The notes: generated from the sequence alone by a model not told the origin. Counted from the stretch's first letter, positions 20,237-31,012 are shown. The stretch: 64,000 nt of DNA from Undaria pinnatifida (GCA_012845835.1 JABAKD010000007.1:2081516-2145515); one strand, 5' to 3'. Numbers and translations: made by a program.

Positions 20237-20642
20237 CAACTGCCAGCAAAAATCAGCACAACACTCAGTTCTCGGCACCAGGGGCACCAATCGCCACTGC
20301 ACCACTTCGAGCATGTGCTCCATTATGATATCTCTGGGCGTGGCTGTTGTGTGGGGCATGGGCGTTGTGTGTGGCGAGATCTTGGTGGCGATGTGGAAAT
20401 GCGATCGAACTTTCTCGCTGGCAACCGAGTCGAATTTTGACTGAAATCCGGCCGCATCACGAGGTCAAAAGGTTCGATCGGATTTCCACATCGCCACCAA
20501 GATCTCGCCGCACACAAGGCCCATGCCCCACACAACTACCACGCCCACAGATATTACAATGGAGCACACGCTCGAAGTGATGCGATTGGTGCCCCTGGTG
20601 CCGAGAACGGAGTGGTGTTGTGCTGATTTTTGCCGGCAGTTG
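20237..20642. mobile_element. Foldback or MITE-like element, 406 bp
   Basis: The left arm (20,237-20,410) and right arm (20,472-20,642) are inverse copies, about 88-90 percent identical by eye, with a 61-bp centre. The ends are CAACTGCC and GGCAGTTG. The flanks are AT-rich (tatataatg and taaaataat) with no clear target duplication. No coding capacity is present. It would fold into a hairpin of about 170 bp. Confidence 0.75.
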
Positions 20643-21472
20643 TAAAATAATATCATCGTTGCCCCAGTGTGACCTTCGGGTAGATACACATCCTTTAAAA
20701 ACAAAAACGGTTGGGAAATCCGATCCTATAAAGAACGAACTTAGACTAAGTATCAAGGTAAAACCTGCTAGGATGTTTTCTTGGCCCATTTTCGTTCGGT
20801 AGCGGCGTGACCTGGATGTTAGCAGTGCACTTCTTCGATCTACGGGGGGCAGCGTCTGCGCGAGTGTGACCTGGATTTGTACAGAAAAAATAATCGCTTT
20901 CGAAATTTGAGGGTATTTCCAACGGCTGAAAAGTCTTCAACCAGAACCGTTGGTGTACATAGAGAGAGGGAGCGGAAGAAGGCGTGTGTGTCAGAGAGAT
21001 AGATGGGGAGTGGGGCTCCTCGTTTGTGTGCGAACCTAGTGAACTCGCTCTGCCTTGCCGTTTCTTATATTTTTTCGCGCGACCGTGACTGTTTCATGAA
21101 CCATTGATTGATGTAGACGTGTAGAGCCATCGCAGATTGCGAAGATGCGATACTTCGATAGGCCCAAACTCCACGGGACTAAAGCTCCGCGACGACAGCG
21201 AGCCTCGAAGTCGGATTTGCGGAGTCGCCATACGAGCTGGGCCAGCCAAGACTCCGCTAGAACAGTCGATCGGCTATGCCCCGCTCAATAATGCGTGTTT
21301 TGGCGTGATTTTTTGGCACGGTGTTCCTTAAGTACCAGCCTACGTTTTTATTGTCATTCCTTTTTTTTTTTTCTTTGTCCAGGATGTACGACCCATCCGA
21401 CGATCCGTCAAAATGAAAAAGTGGTCACAACCATTCCGAAAACGAAAAAAAAAAGGGATGACGCGGAGTACA
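20643..21472. other. No recognised feature
   Basis: There are short frames only. A poly-T run at 21,360-21,372 and A runs near 21,446-21,454 precede the 5' LTR. I see no gene here. Confidence 0.4.
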
Positions 21473-21909
21473 ACGGTTGATAGGAGTTGCACTTTTGGGA
21501 ATGCGTTAGTCCCAATAGGTACTAGCAGTATGGTCCGTCTTGCAGGGTCCCCGTCTGGGAGGGACTGGTTCCTCGCCTCCCTCTGCTCTGTACTCCTTTG
21601 CTTGCCCTGAGTTAGCAATAATCCACAAAGCGAATACCGTATCCACGACCGGAGAACTTCTACTCCTTCTCACAAGCCACCTTCAAGGCATACACTACCG
21701 CTGTTCAGGCTCAACCACCGAACTCGGTACCGATCGGGAGGCTGCTATCATCAGGTCGGTAGCAGTGCTTTGTAGGCTGGGTCCCTGGCACCTTCCTCTC
21801 TGTACAATACACACAAAACTTAGGGTCCTGCCGCATGAATGGCTAGAGACCACTCAGACTCACATAGACATCGGATCCGCCTCTATCCCTAGCCTCCCCT
21901 TCCGTAATA
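21473..21909 (+). repeat. Copia-type element, 5' LTR (437 bp)
   Basis: This matches 27,681-28,117 over an equal 437 bp. I count about four substitutions (near 21,579, 21,653, 21,691 and 21,844), roughly 99 percent identity. The right copy extends 18 bp further on its 5' side, starting with TGTTACGG. The left copy lacks this and has tacaacgg instead. Confidence 0.85.
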
Positions 21910-22433
21910 TGGTGTCCAATCCGAGACCTCCGTGCTGTAGATGAACCGTAGTTGCGCTTTCCATGCTGTAGCCGCGTGGCTTGTAAGCTCTTTCGCGCCT
22001 TTCTGTTTTTTATTGCCCGCTGGCACGTGTTGGCGCTTCTGTTTTTTTTTCCATCCGCTTTGTCATACGCACTTGTAGGGGAAGGCAGAGTGCTTGGGTG
22101 TGTTCGATTTTTTTTCCTTTGCCCGTTGCCGCCACCACAATAGCTGTTCCTGTACCCGCGTGGATAGCTCGTTGCCACTGGACAGTTGAACTACCAGGTT
22201 GATCGGATTGAGTGATCATTGATGGGTCGTGTCTCTCGCACTTGCGGCTCCACAGCAGCAGACTCACCCGTGCGGCAGCCAGAAACGATGATGAGAGTGT
22301 GAAAAGTGCGTAAGACCGAAGACCCCGAGTCGAGCTGCGTGCTAGTGTTTGAACCTCGTGCATGTTTGGGATCATCCTCGTGACCTCTCCCCCCTGGACT
22401 AGTCTCACATTTGGCAGTGACCTGTCGACCACC

Positions 22434-22445
22434 GTGGTGTCAGAG
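22434..22445 (+). promoter_or_regulatory. Possible primer-binding site (tRNA-Met type)
   Basis: TGGTGTCAGAGC differs by one base from the initiator tRNA-Met complement commonly used by copia elements (TGGTATCAGAGC). No LTR is recognised immediately upstream, so it may belong to another, nested or lost, element. Confidence 0.3.
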
Positions 22446-23879
22446 CGCTATTTTGGTGTGGGTTGGGCCTCTCTGTCTAGTAAAACCTCTCCTTCCCACC
22501 CTACCTACTAGTGACGCGGCGCTTGATGCTCGATCACTCCTCAAAAATAAATAAATAAAAACGTCTGGATTCCCGCGCGCCTGTGGGTTGTGTGTCGTGC
22601 TGTGTTTTTTAGTTATTTGCTTTGCCCTGTGGGTGGGTATACTGTAGCTTGGGACCTTAATCCCAAAAACAAAAATGCACCGAACTGTTACTCGCTTGGT
22701 ATACGCCTGGTATACCACTCCTCTCTCTCCGTGCTGTCTCATCAGCCCACCTACTGTTTGCTCGAGCCCATCGTTCTCGTCGTTTTGTAAAGCGCACAAA
22801 AAACAAGCACCACGCTGTTTCTGAATTATTTTGTCACCTTGTCTGCATTCACATGTGTCCATCCGGGATACGCGCTTGCCCTCGCGGGTGATCACCCTGT
22901 GTATTTCCCTCTGGTTTCGGGTTTCTCGTCGTGGTTCTGTGTGCTGCTTTTTCTGCGGCTGCTCCTCTTGTGCCCCTCTGCTGCTATATATCTTTTGTGC
23001 TCCGAGCGCATGGCATCATCACTCATTTTGTTCCTCTTTTTCGGAGCGCGTGAGCGCGACTTTTAGCGCGCGCTCCTGGGAGCCCAGCCTGTCCAGCAGC
23101 AGTTAGGTGGACACGGTGCCGCCTTTGCACGCGTCCCGCGTCGATACCCAATCGCGTCGCTTTCAAGATGCTATTTTCTCGTCCTTTTTTGTGTTTTTTT
23201 TTGTTTTGTTGTTTTTTTTTGTTCACTTGAACATTGTGTCGACCTTTTTCGCGAATGGATCCCATATTACAACGCAGAAGTATTGCTGCTGTAGACTAAC
23301 TATTTCGACTGGTATCCGCTGATCTTTTGGGTCCACGACACACCCAGGGGAGCACGCTACCCTGGAGTGTGTCTGTATCGTTGCTCTCACCATGGCTCCC
23401 TCCAGTTCCCATTGCCCTCTCTGTCGTTGTCGGATGGCACAGGTGGAAGTTAAACAGCAGTACACCCGGTTAGGCCCCCGCCCTAGACTTTCCGGCAGCC
23501 AGCTCAAAAATGATGAAAGAGAAGCAAAATCATAAGTCCGAAGGGATGCGGGATAGTGGTTTGAGTGCGCGCCACGGGTGTACTGGCTGCGGAAACTCCC
23601 AGGCCTTTTATCCGCACGTGTGTCTCTGCTGTCGCTGCCGTTGCTGTTGCCGCGCGTTGTTGCCTGCGTTGCTTGTTCTCCACTGTTTGGGGTGCCCCGG
23701 GAGCACAGCCTACAGCAGGAGAGGCCCAAAGTGGTACGATGTTCGAATTTTTACACTCGCAACAACAGCAGTTCCTTGCGCTGAGAAATTGGACAGCAGT
23801 GATGTATGTGTCTTGTGTTGATAAGAGGGGAGCCTCGCGACTTTTGAAATTACTGAACCCATTCCTGACGTACTTGAGT

Positions 23880-24160
23880 TGTGTTCCCCAGCCACAACGG
23901 CACAATGGGAGGGTCTTCGCCTGGTTGAGCCGTGTTGTTGTCTCCTATGTTGGGGGAGACGACAACCAGTCTCCTCTGGGTCCGCGCCTTTCTGGGTCGT
24001 ATCGCTACTATACATTCTGCTACTGCTGTATTTCACATGCCCCATTTCCCATTACTGTTATTTAGCCTGCAATGGGAGGGTCTGCGCCTGGTCGAGCCGT
24101 GTTGTTGTCTCCTATGTTTGGGGGGACAGCAACCAGTCTCCTCTGGGTCCGAGCCCTCCC
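23880..24160. repeat. Two-copy tandem repeat with internal hairpin
   Basis: Two copies of a roughly 90-bp block lie about 167 bp apart, starting at caatgggagggtcttcgcct (23,903) and caatgggagggtctgcgcct (24,070). Each contains gttgttgtctcctatgtt followed by ggggaga-gacaac or ggggaca-gcaac, an imperfect stem-loop. Confidence 0.7.
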
Positions 24161-25204
24161 GCGCCATCATGTCACCTGATATATTTCCACTGCTGTATTG
24201 CTAACATGCTACTCGTCTTCCCACTTTAGAAGCTGTGTCAATCAATTGATTAATTTTTTTTTATTTTTTTATTTTTTTTCTCCGGCGGATGGGGAAAAAT
24301 AAAGTATTAGCTCACCACACTTCCACGTATTTTCATACGCGTATAATTAAATTTAATTTCATTTAATTCAATTCAATTCAGTTGTTGGCGCTGTGGTACG
24401 CTGAGCTTACTGCAGTTTGTGTCATTGTTGTTTTGCTCGATATGCTCTCTGGTATCGCTTGCGGATTCATTATTAATAGTGAACCGGGTACACATGACTG
24501 GATGCTGATAACGGTTTTCTGGTGATGTTTTCACCTGCTGTCCCGCTAATAATGTTGATGTTTCCCTGTTTTTGCATCCACTTCGTTCGTGATCAAACCG
24601 GTGATGTTTGACCCGAGCAAACACGTTCACCCATGATCACGCACGCTTTGCCTGTGATCAAACCCAACTCCACGTTTGCTCGTGATCAAACTGGAGGTGG
24701 TCGCTGTCGATCAATCTTTGTAAATTTGTTACGTACGCTATGCATATGCCTACCTTCATCTGTCATTTCATTTTGCCGGGAAGGGTTCCACTGTTGTTAC
24801 TGCTGTGTCGTCGGGTTGTTGTTGCGGTTGTGGCTACCGCGACATCGTCGTGTGATGCAGTAGTTGCTGAACCGCCCTCCTGTTTTTCCATCCCTGCCTT
24901 GTTTCCTTTGCCCCATTACTTTGTGCTCTGTTTTGGATGCAGGCGATGATTGCGGTGGGGACATCGCTGTCGTCAGACACAGCAAGCAGTAACCACATAG
25001 TTGGCTCTCTTTAGGATGAGGCAACGACACGGATACTAGAGCCGCTTGATGATGTATCTTGTTTTTTTTTATTGAACCGAATGTCATGTGCGCACGAATA
25101 GTTTCGTTTCTTCGTATATATTGAAAGGCTCGCATGTTCCGCTGCATTTGTCAACTCCCTCCCGTTTGCACTCATCTCTCAAGCAATGTATTCTGCTGCT
25201 AGGC

Positions 25205-25310
25205 CGCTGTTTTCTGCTATTGTTGCTGTCTGACCGCCTCCGCCTGTCTCTACTGCTGCTGTTTTCTGCTATTGTTGCTGTCTGACCGCCTCCGCCTGTC
25301 TCTACTGCAG
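25205..25310. repeat. Two-copy tandem repeat, unit about 53 bp
   Basis: The block from ctgttttctgctattgttgc to cctgtctctactgc occurs twice in immediate succession with no visible difference, so the duplication is recent. Confidence 0.85.
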
Positions 25311-25663
25311 GTGGTTTTGGTTCGCATGTCCTTCTCAGGATAGCATGATTGCGCACATACTTTTGCGCTCCTTTGTTTGTACAAAGACTCGCATACTGCG
25401 CCATATTCCTCAGTTGCCTCGTTCACTCATTTCTTGTGTTGCTTTCCGCTGCTGTTCTGCTGTTGCTTTTTGCCGCGGTTGCTGCCTTGCTATGCGACCT
25501 TCGTTTGTTTCTCTTTTCGTTTTTGTTTTTTCATGGTACATCCAGTTGGTGGCAGATGTTCGATTTGGAGTGGAGTAGTTCGGTCAAAAAAATATTACGA
25601 TGCTTTGTTGCGATAGCGGGGTGAATGTTATGTGTGGGTATCTGTATCTAGAAAATTACTCTG

Positions 25664-25873
25664 GTGTGCGAGACGTATGTTCACGTGTTTGGTCATAGTA
25701 GTTGGTCAGGCCGCCGGAGCAAACACATGGATGTGCGGTTCCATTTCGTCCGAGAGCTACTTCGTGCGAAGAAAAATGATATTCAATTTGTAGCTTCGGA
25801 AGAGCAGCACGCGGATATTTTGACGAAATCCCTCGCGGCGACCCCTTTTAATCTCAAATTAAGTTTTTGTTGA
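25664..25873 (+). pseudogene. Copia RNase H C-terminal remnant
   Basis: The frame ending at 25,873 contains RRSKHMDVRFHFVRELL and EEQHADILTKSLA, the hallmark C-terminus of Ty1/copia polyproteins (SKHIDVRYHF...QLADILTK). The rest of the polyprotein upstream is missing. This places the element in the copia superfamily and fixes its orientation as plus. It would not encode an active enzyme. Confidence 0.85.
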
Positions 25874-27616
25874 ACCTACCGTTGGGTGATGAGTAAAGGG
25901 TGTGAGCATTATTCGTACCATGTTTGAGTCATGCGAGGAATAATTTGTCAGGCCACCACCCCACGCTACTTTGAGGGGCATGGGTGAGTAGGGCGCTACT
26001 TGGCATTTTAGGTTCTGGCCATGGTAATCGTTTGAATGGGGCCATTGTTGCAATCACCATGGTTTGGATGATACAAGACATACAGGGGGTTTTGACCCGG
26101 TGGCCAATTTTCCTCCTGCGGGACTGCTGTAGTTAGCTGTCCGTTGGGCCTAGCTTTTCGTTTTGGATAAAATGGGGTCGGGGGGAATGCCGTTTTGTTG
26201 TGGGTTAAGACGGGAATCACCCGGGCACCGGTCGGCCGGGTGTAAAACAGTATGGGGCAGCAAGATGTGTGTTATTTTACAATAGTGCGACGACGTTGTG
26301 AACGCTGTTGTACTTGGGTTGGGTGCGAGTGTTCGAGTTGAATTCCTTGTTTTTTATTTTTTTTCTTTCGGTTTATGTCACATTCTACCTTTTTGTGCTT
26401 TGATACCTGGCATCGGAGTTCTGCTTTTGCCAAAGGTTTAGGATCTCTTTGCCCGTCATGCTTTTCTTCTTTTTGCGGTATGTTGTTGAGCTACCGACAT
26501 TGCGTTTTCGTGGATTATATTGTATGCCGTTTACTTTGTTTGAGGTTTATTGTGTCAGATTCTTCTTATTTTTGTGCTTTGATGCCTCGCATCGGAGTTC
26601 CGCTTTTGCCGAAGATTAATAATTCTTTGCCCGTCGTGCTTTTGTTCCTTTTGCGATATGTGGCGGAGTTACCGACGTTGCATTTTGATGAAAAATTGTA
26701 TTGTACGTGGGCAGACTCAAAGAGGAGTAGACGAGTCAGTTCCGTGGAGTTTCGTGCTGCTTTCATGCACGTCAAATTCGTTCACATACGGACTTTGAGC
26801 CATTGAATGGTGGTCAGGCGATCAAATACGCAGTGAAAAGGCAGGGGGGAGGGTTTTTATCGAGGATTTCCCTCTTATGGCCCCTGTGTTTTCGGTTTGT
26901 TAGCCTATCCTCGAGGTCATTATTTCGGTAAAAAGTTTTGCGGCTCTGTACCCTTGGCTATACAGTCACAGTATTGCTATAGCATATGGCTCTTGTCATC
27001 GCATTATGCTAGGGGGGAAGTTATGGTGTTGTCGATTTTCGAGCGTGCCCCCAGTTGACAGCCAGTTAAAGTTTGAATGTTTGGAGACGGGCTGATTAGA
27101 TGTTCTGGTCTGATTGGTAGTCGAAGGGTGGCCCTGCGCTCGGTAGCACCCAAGTGGGTTCGTGCGGTGTGCCGTGGCGTTTGTGTGAGTTTGGTGTTGT
27201 AGGGCTTTGCGCTATGGGTTTTTTCCTGGATGGCCAGGTTTTTCCCGCGCTGTAGGTGTTGAGAGCCGGGCAGCAACTACAGTGGGAACACCAAGCGAGG
27301 GACGGTTTTTTTTTAGAGTATTTTACGTCCGAGTGTCACTTGATGTTTTCGGTTGTTGTCTAAATTCTAGGGCTCTCGGGATGGGGAGCGAAGGGTTTTT
27401 CCCGGAAGCCGGTTTTACCTTCGCGCAAGTCGATGTCGGGCCGCGAGCCAACGCGCAGTGAGAATTATGAAGAGCAGTGGATTTTTTTTGAGTTTTGCCA
27501 CTTTTTGCCTCTTGTAATTTTCGGTTAGCCGCTCGACCTACTCAAAGACATCACCGGTAGTTTTCGCCAAAGGAAGTGTGTCACCTCGCGGTTGTCACTA
27601 TCCCTGCTACCGTTAA
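25874..27616 (+). mobile_element. Long 3' region of copia-type element
   Basis: About 1.75 kb between the pol stop and the polypurine tract shows no coding motif. It contains two diverged copies of a 120-bp block (26,390-26,512 and 26,570-26,692). Their landmarks are ttttgtgctttgat, gcatcggagtt and ttctttgcccgtc. No gene is seen. Confidence 0.5.
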
Positions 27617-27656
27617 TTAGTATGTTGCAGCTGACAAACAGCTGTTCATACTAATG
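27617..27656 (+). other. Stem-loop just upstream of polypurine tract
   Basis: ATTAGTATG...CAGCTG, a short acaaa loop, and CAGCTG...CATACTAAT form a nearly perfect hairpin (9-bp and 6-bp stems separated by a small bulge). It ends directly before the ggggggat tract. Confidence 0.75.
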
Positions 27657-27662
27657 GGGGGA
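27654..27662 (+). promoter_or_regulatory. Polypurine tract of copia-type element
   Basis: The aatggggggat tract directly precedes TGTTACGG, the start of the 3' LTR. It is the expected plus-strand primer site for reverse transcription. Confidence 0.7.
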
Positions 27663-28117
27663 TGTTACGGTTACATTGTTACGGTTGATAGGAGTTGCAC
27701 TTTTGGGAATGCGTTAGTCCCAATAGGTACTAGCAGTATGGTCCGTCTTGCAGGGTCCCCGTCTGGGAGGGACCGGTTCCTCGCCTCCCTCTGCTCTGTA
27801 CTCCTTTGCTTGCCCTGAGTTAGCAATAATCCACAAAGCGAATACCGTATCCACGACCGGAGACCTTCTACTCCTTCTCACAAGCCACCTTCAAGGCTTA
27901 CACTACCGCTGTTCAGGCTCAACCACCGAACTCGGTACCGATCGGGAGGCTGCTATCATCAGGTCGGTAGCAGTGCTTTGTAGGCTGGGTCCCTGGCACC
28001 TTCCTCTCTGTACAATACACACAAAACTTAGGGTCCTGCCGCATGAATGGCTGGAGACCACTCAGACTCACATAGACATCGGATCCGCCTCTATCCCTAG
28101 CCTCCCCTTCCGTAATA
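27663..28117 (+). repeat. Copia-type element, 3' LTR (455 bp)
   Basis: It starts TGTTACGG and ends CCGTAATA, imperfect inverted termini. The octamer TGTTACGG occurs a second time 13 bp further in. From 27,681 on it is almost identical to the 5' LTR. Confidence 0.85.
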
Positions 28118-28129
28118 CATTTGCATGTG

Positions 28130-28740
28130 TATTTCAAATACGTGCTAAAAAACATCAGTTTAAAAAGTAAACAATTGAGCGGGGCATCACAGTTTTTCGG
28201 ACCCGCCATTTTGGGAAATCGAGGGAGGGAGCGGGCGACCTCTGCAGCGCGCATGAATAGACACCGATATTTCGAGTTCCCGCCTGTACCTCATACTCAA
28301 ATATGTAAATGAAGCTCCCGAGCGATGTGTTGAATAGGTCCTGATCAAAAGACGCCCCAAATGATGAGTTATTGCCGTTCGTGGCGATCATTATGCGCTG
28401 TACCCGCACGGGTGTGCTCGTGTTATCCCAGTGGTACTCTTAATTGACCAACCGATTGCGCTGTGTGGCACTGGTCTCCGGCGGGAGTGCGCTGTCGCCT
28501 GTGGGGTGTCCGCCGACCTCTGTGCCCCCGCCCTCTCCCTCACCAACAATGTCCTCGTCGTCGGGTTGGAGCAACTCGGTGATGTCCCCCAAAAGAGCTT
28601 TTCGAAGACGGAAGATGTCGTACTCCTCCACGAACCTTAACATATAGGATTGAGTAGTAAAAAGCGAGATAGCAGGCACGACGTGGCGAGGAAAACAGCA
28701 GCAAACAGAACCAACACACACGGCGCGAGACAACATTAGT
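28130..28740 (-). pseudogene. Unassigned coding region with in-frame TAA
   Basis: On the minus strand one frame is open from about 28,736 to 28,440: LRFVEEYDIFRLRKALLGD, then an acidic QPDDEDIVGEGEGGG segment. It meets a single TAA and continues in the same frame with EYHWDNTSTPVRVQRIMIA, FGASFDQDLFNTSLGSFI and YIFEYEVQ to about 28,270. The composition on both sides of the stop is protein-like, so this reads as a decayed gene. No family is recognised. Confidence 0.4.
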
Positions 28741-29100
28741 TCGCCATGTACAACAGTACTTCTACGCGTACCTCAACATATAAGATTTAGTATTGAAAAA
28801 CGAGACAGCAAATGCGACGTCAACCAGGAGAGCAGCAGAACCAACACACACCGCACCAGACAGTGAAGTACCACTCCAGCCGAGAATATAATACACGCAT
28901 TATGTTGGTATTAGACTTCAAACGGAACTTAATATTTCCGGCCAAATGTAAGACCAGGCTCGTACAGCAGTACCTTAACATATACGATTTAGTATAGAAC
29001 AGCAAGACAGAACGGATGACGTCGCACAGCAAAAAAACAGTCCGGAAAATTGCACAATATTTCGTGCGAACCAACACACCCACAACTCGCCTGGCGGGAG
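28640..29100 (-). repeat. Three diverged repeats of about 100-130 bp
   Basis: On the minus strand the block starting tgtgttggttc and ending with a tactaaat(c)tatatgtt-agg motif occurs three times (28,625-28,726; 28,760-28,850; 28,970-29,085). The first copy runs into the coding region below it. Confidence 0.5.
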
Positions 29101-29396
29101 AGCGGCAGCCACCGAACTTAATGCAGGCGCGGAGCCCGAGCTTCGCTCTTGGCCCGGAGGTGTCGGCGGGTCCACCTTCTTGCCTCTGTGCCCCTGCTCC
29201 CAACCCAGCCGCCACCATGGTATCGTTGCTTCCACCTCCTCTCTTGTGAAAGTACACCGATCTGACAATCTCGGTCCGCTTTTTCGAACTCGCTGTGTAC
29301 TGCATCCTCAGCCTCCATTTCCCGTTGGTACGATCGAACTCGACCTTGGGTTCAGAGGTCTTCTTCCATTGGTTAGCGCCAGACAAGCTCGACGCC
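29100..29396 (-). CDS. Unassigned coding-like segment
   Basis: A minus frame following a TGA reads DKASSLSGANQWKKTSEPKV, then KWRLRMQYTASSKKRTEIV, VYFHKRGGGSNDTMVAAGLG and a Gly/Ala-rich stretch. Composition and the lack of stops over about 90 codons suggest an exon. There is no ATG at the start. The product is unknown. Confidence 0.35.
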
Positions 29397-29585
29397 TTGT
29401 CTCAGCGCGAGGTGTGCAACAACAGCAGTGTGCTGCAGCGCGCGCACAGCTCGCAAATTCTATTTTTTGAATTTTGTGCGTACGAGCTATTCCGGTGCAA
29501 AAAAACGGTTTCAAAAGCCAATTTAATACACACTAAATACAAGTATGTTTTAGTACGAACTGATCATTTGGATAAATTGCGCTCA

Positions 29586-30042
29586 GTCGGCTCCAATCAC
29601 CTGGCAACGTGGAGCTGCATATTCACGGTGATCTGCCGATTACAGCGGTATCTTTTGTTCATTCTAATTCGCAGTGGTTCACAATATACGACCTCACAAC
29701 AAAAAATCCGTTTTATAGCTGGCCCAGCTCGTAGGTTGATTTGACGGAGGTGGTGGAAAAAATATCGAGAAAACTTTTAGCTTCTAGGGGATTCGAGTTC
29801 CTTAAGCTTGGCTTATCGGCATTTGAGGTCCCTGATCCCACTGAAGTTGCTCTCTGGAGGGCTCAACAGCCCGAAATAAAAAATGTAACGGTACGTGTTT
29901 CTGCAACCGCGATGCAATAGGCCTAGATGATACTCGGGGCGTCGATTGATGCTAAATTCAGTGACAGCCTGCTTCCCAACCTAGCTAACAGCGCTGTGGG
30001 ACCAATAGTAGACTTCGCGGATGATTGCTACAACGTCGCCCG
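29586..30042 (+). pseudogene. Unassigned gene 3' end, two exons with a stop
   Basis: A plus frame reads NVELHIHGDLPITAVSFVHS, QWFTIYDLTTKNPFYSWPSS, then TAG, then VDLTEVVEKISRKLLASRG, PDPTEVALWRAQQPEIKNVT. It ends at a consensus donor ACG|GTACGTG (29,890-29,896). After a short intron an acceptor at gcctag|ATG lets the frame continue with MILGASIDAKFSDSLLPNLA and DFADDCYNVAR to a TAA at 30,042. The TAG may instead be an intron end. No family is recognised; the reading-frame continuity across the intron supports a real gene. Confidence 0.4.
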
Positions 30043-30069
30043 ATAAATGTGTGCGTGCGACCATGGCAA

Positions 30070-30637
30070 CCGTGCCTCTTGTTCGGGCATTGTGTCTCTA
30101 TTCGTCGTTCACGTGCAGATTCTGCTGGAGGTAAGCCAACCCTCAACAGCGGCAAAATGGACGGGGACGGTGCGCGGCAGCTGCAAGGTGCGCTGTCCGT
30201 CTTTCTTCTTCCGTTTGGGTCGTAGGAATCCCGTCTGATGTACTGCTGCTGTAGGCACATCTCCCGTCGCTGGCCGTTGGCATGGCCTACACAACTTATC
30301 GTTGCTCGGGAAGTCCGGCCCGTGTTTACCGTAGGGTAGGCATGTTCCCGCAGCCGTGCCTATCGTTCGGGCATTGTGTCTCTATTCGTCGTTCACGTGC
30401 AGATTCTGCTGGAGGTAAGACAACCCTCAACAGCGGCAAAATGGACGGGGACTGCGCGCGGCAGCTGCAAGATGCGCTGTCCGTCTTTCTTCGTCCGTTT
30501 GGATCGTAAGAATCCCGTCTGATGTACTGCTGCTGTAGGCACATCTCCCGTCGCTGGTCGTTGGCATGACCTACACAACATGGCGTTACTCGGGAAGTCC
30601 AGCCCGTGTTTACCGTAAGGTAGGTATTTTCCCGCTC
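30070..30637. repeat. Tandem duplication, unit 284 bp
   Basis: Unit 1 (30,070-30,353) and unit 2 (30,354-30,637) share gttcgggcattgtgtctcta, cacgtgcagattctgctgga and a gacggggac...gcgcggcagctgcaag block. They differ by scattered substitutions. Frames open in one unit are closed by a stop at the same place in the other. No gene is called. Confidence 0.8.
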
Positions 30638-31012
30638 CAATGCCATCTCTTCGATTCCTTGGAATAAGCAGCGCTACATATACGTGTTCATTCTGCCTTC
30701 GCGCAGTAGATGAGTGGGAGTACTAGGTTCAAGGCTCTAACGAAAAAAAATGTACACTTAGTTGAGACAAGACGCGATGAGAAAGATCCACGAAGACAGA
30801 AAGAGACTGGCGCCACGCGCGAAACAGGCAAGGAAGTAAAACCGCGGGTGGCTTGAGATCGCACCACAAAACGAAACGCGCCTCTGTAAATGCCCGTCTT
30901 ACTACGAGGCATGCGACATCAATCCCTTGGGTACGTAGGCATTTTTTAAATCTTCTTGCGATACAGCAACCGTGTCCGCGTCGGTAATTCACCTTTTAAC
31001 CGTTCTTGAAGA
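30638..31012. other. No firm feature; weak minus-strand coding trace
   Basis: On the minus strand about 28 codons (around 30,905-30,990) read ITDADTVAVSQEDLKNAYVP to a stop, which looks protein-like, but a TGA directly precedes them and no splice acceptor is visible. Nothing else is recognised. Confidence 0.2.

Larger units (their letters stand above)
21910..25663 (+). mobile_element. Internal region of copia-type element, non-coding
   Basis: The place where gag, protease, integrase and reverse transcriptase should lie shows no recognisable motif on the plus strand. The sequence right after the LTR (tggtgtccaatccgag) is not an obvious tRNA-Met primer site. A better match to the usual copia site, TGGTGTCAGAGC, lies 0.5 kb further in at 22,434-22,445. 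Internal tandem repeats lie at 23,880-24,160 and 25,205-25,310. The region looks replaced or filled by unrelated sequence. Confidence 0.55.

Noticed and set aside
22440-25660. Full copia gag-pol in the LTR element
   Set aside because: No zinc knuckle, integrase or reverse transcriptase motif was seen in any plus frame.
30690-31000. Copia polyprotein fragment on the minus strand
   Set aside because: Some residues looked similar at first, but no catalytic motif or consistent frame could be found.
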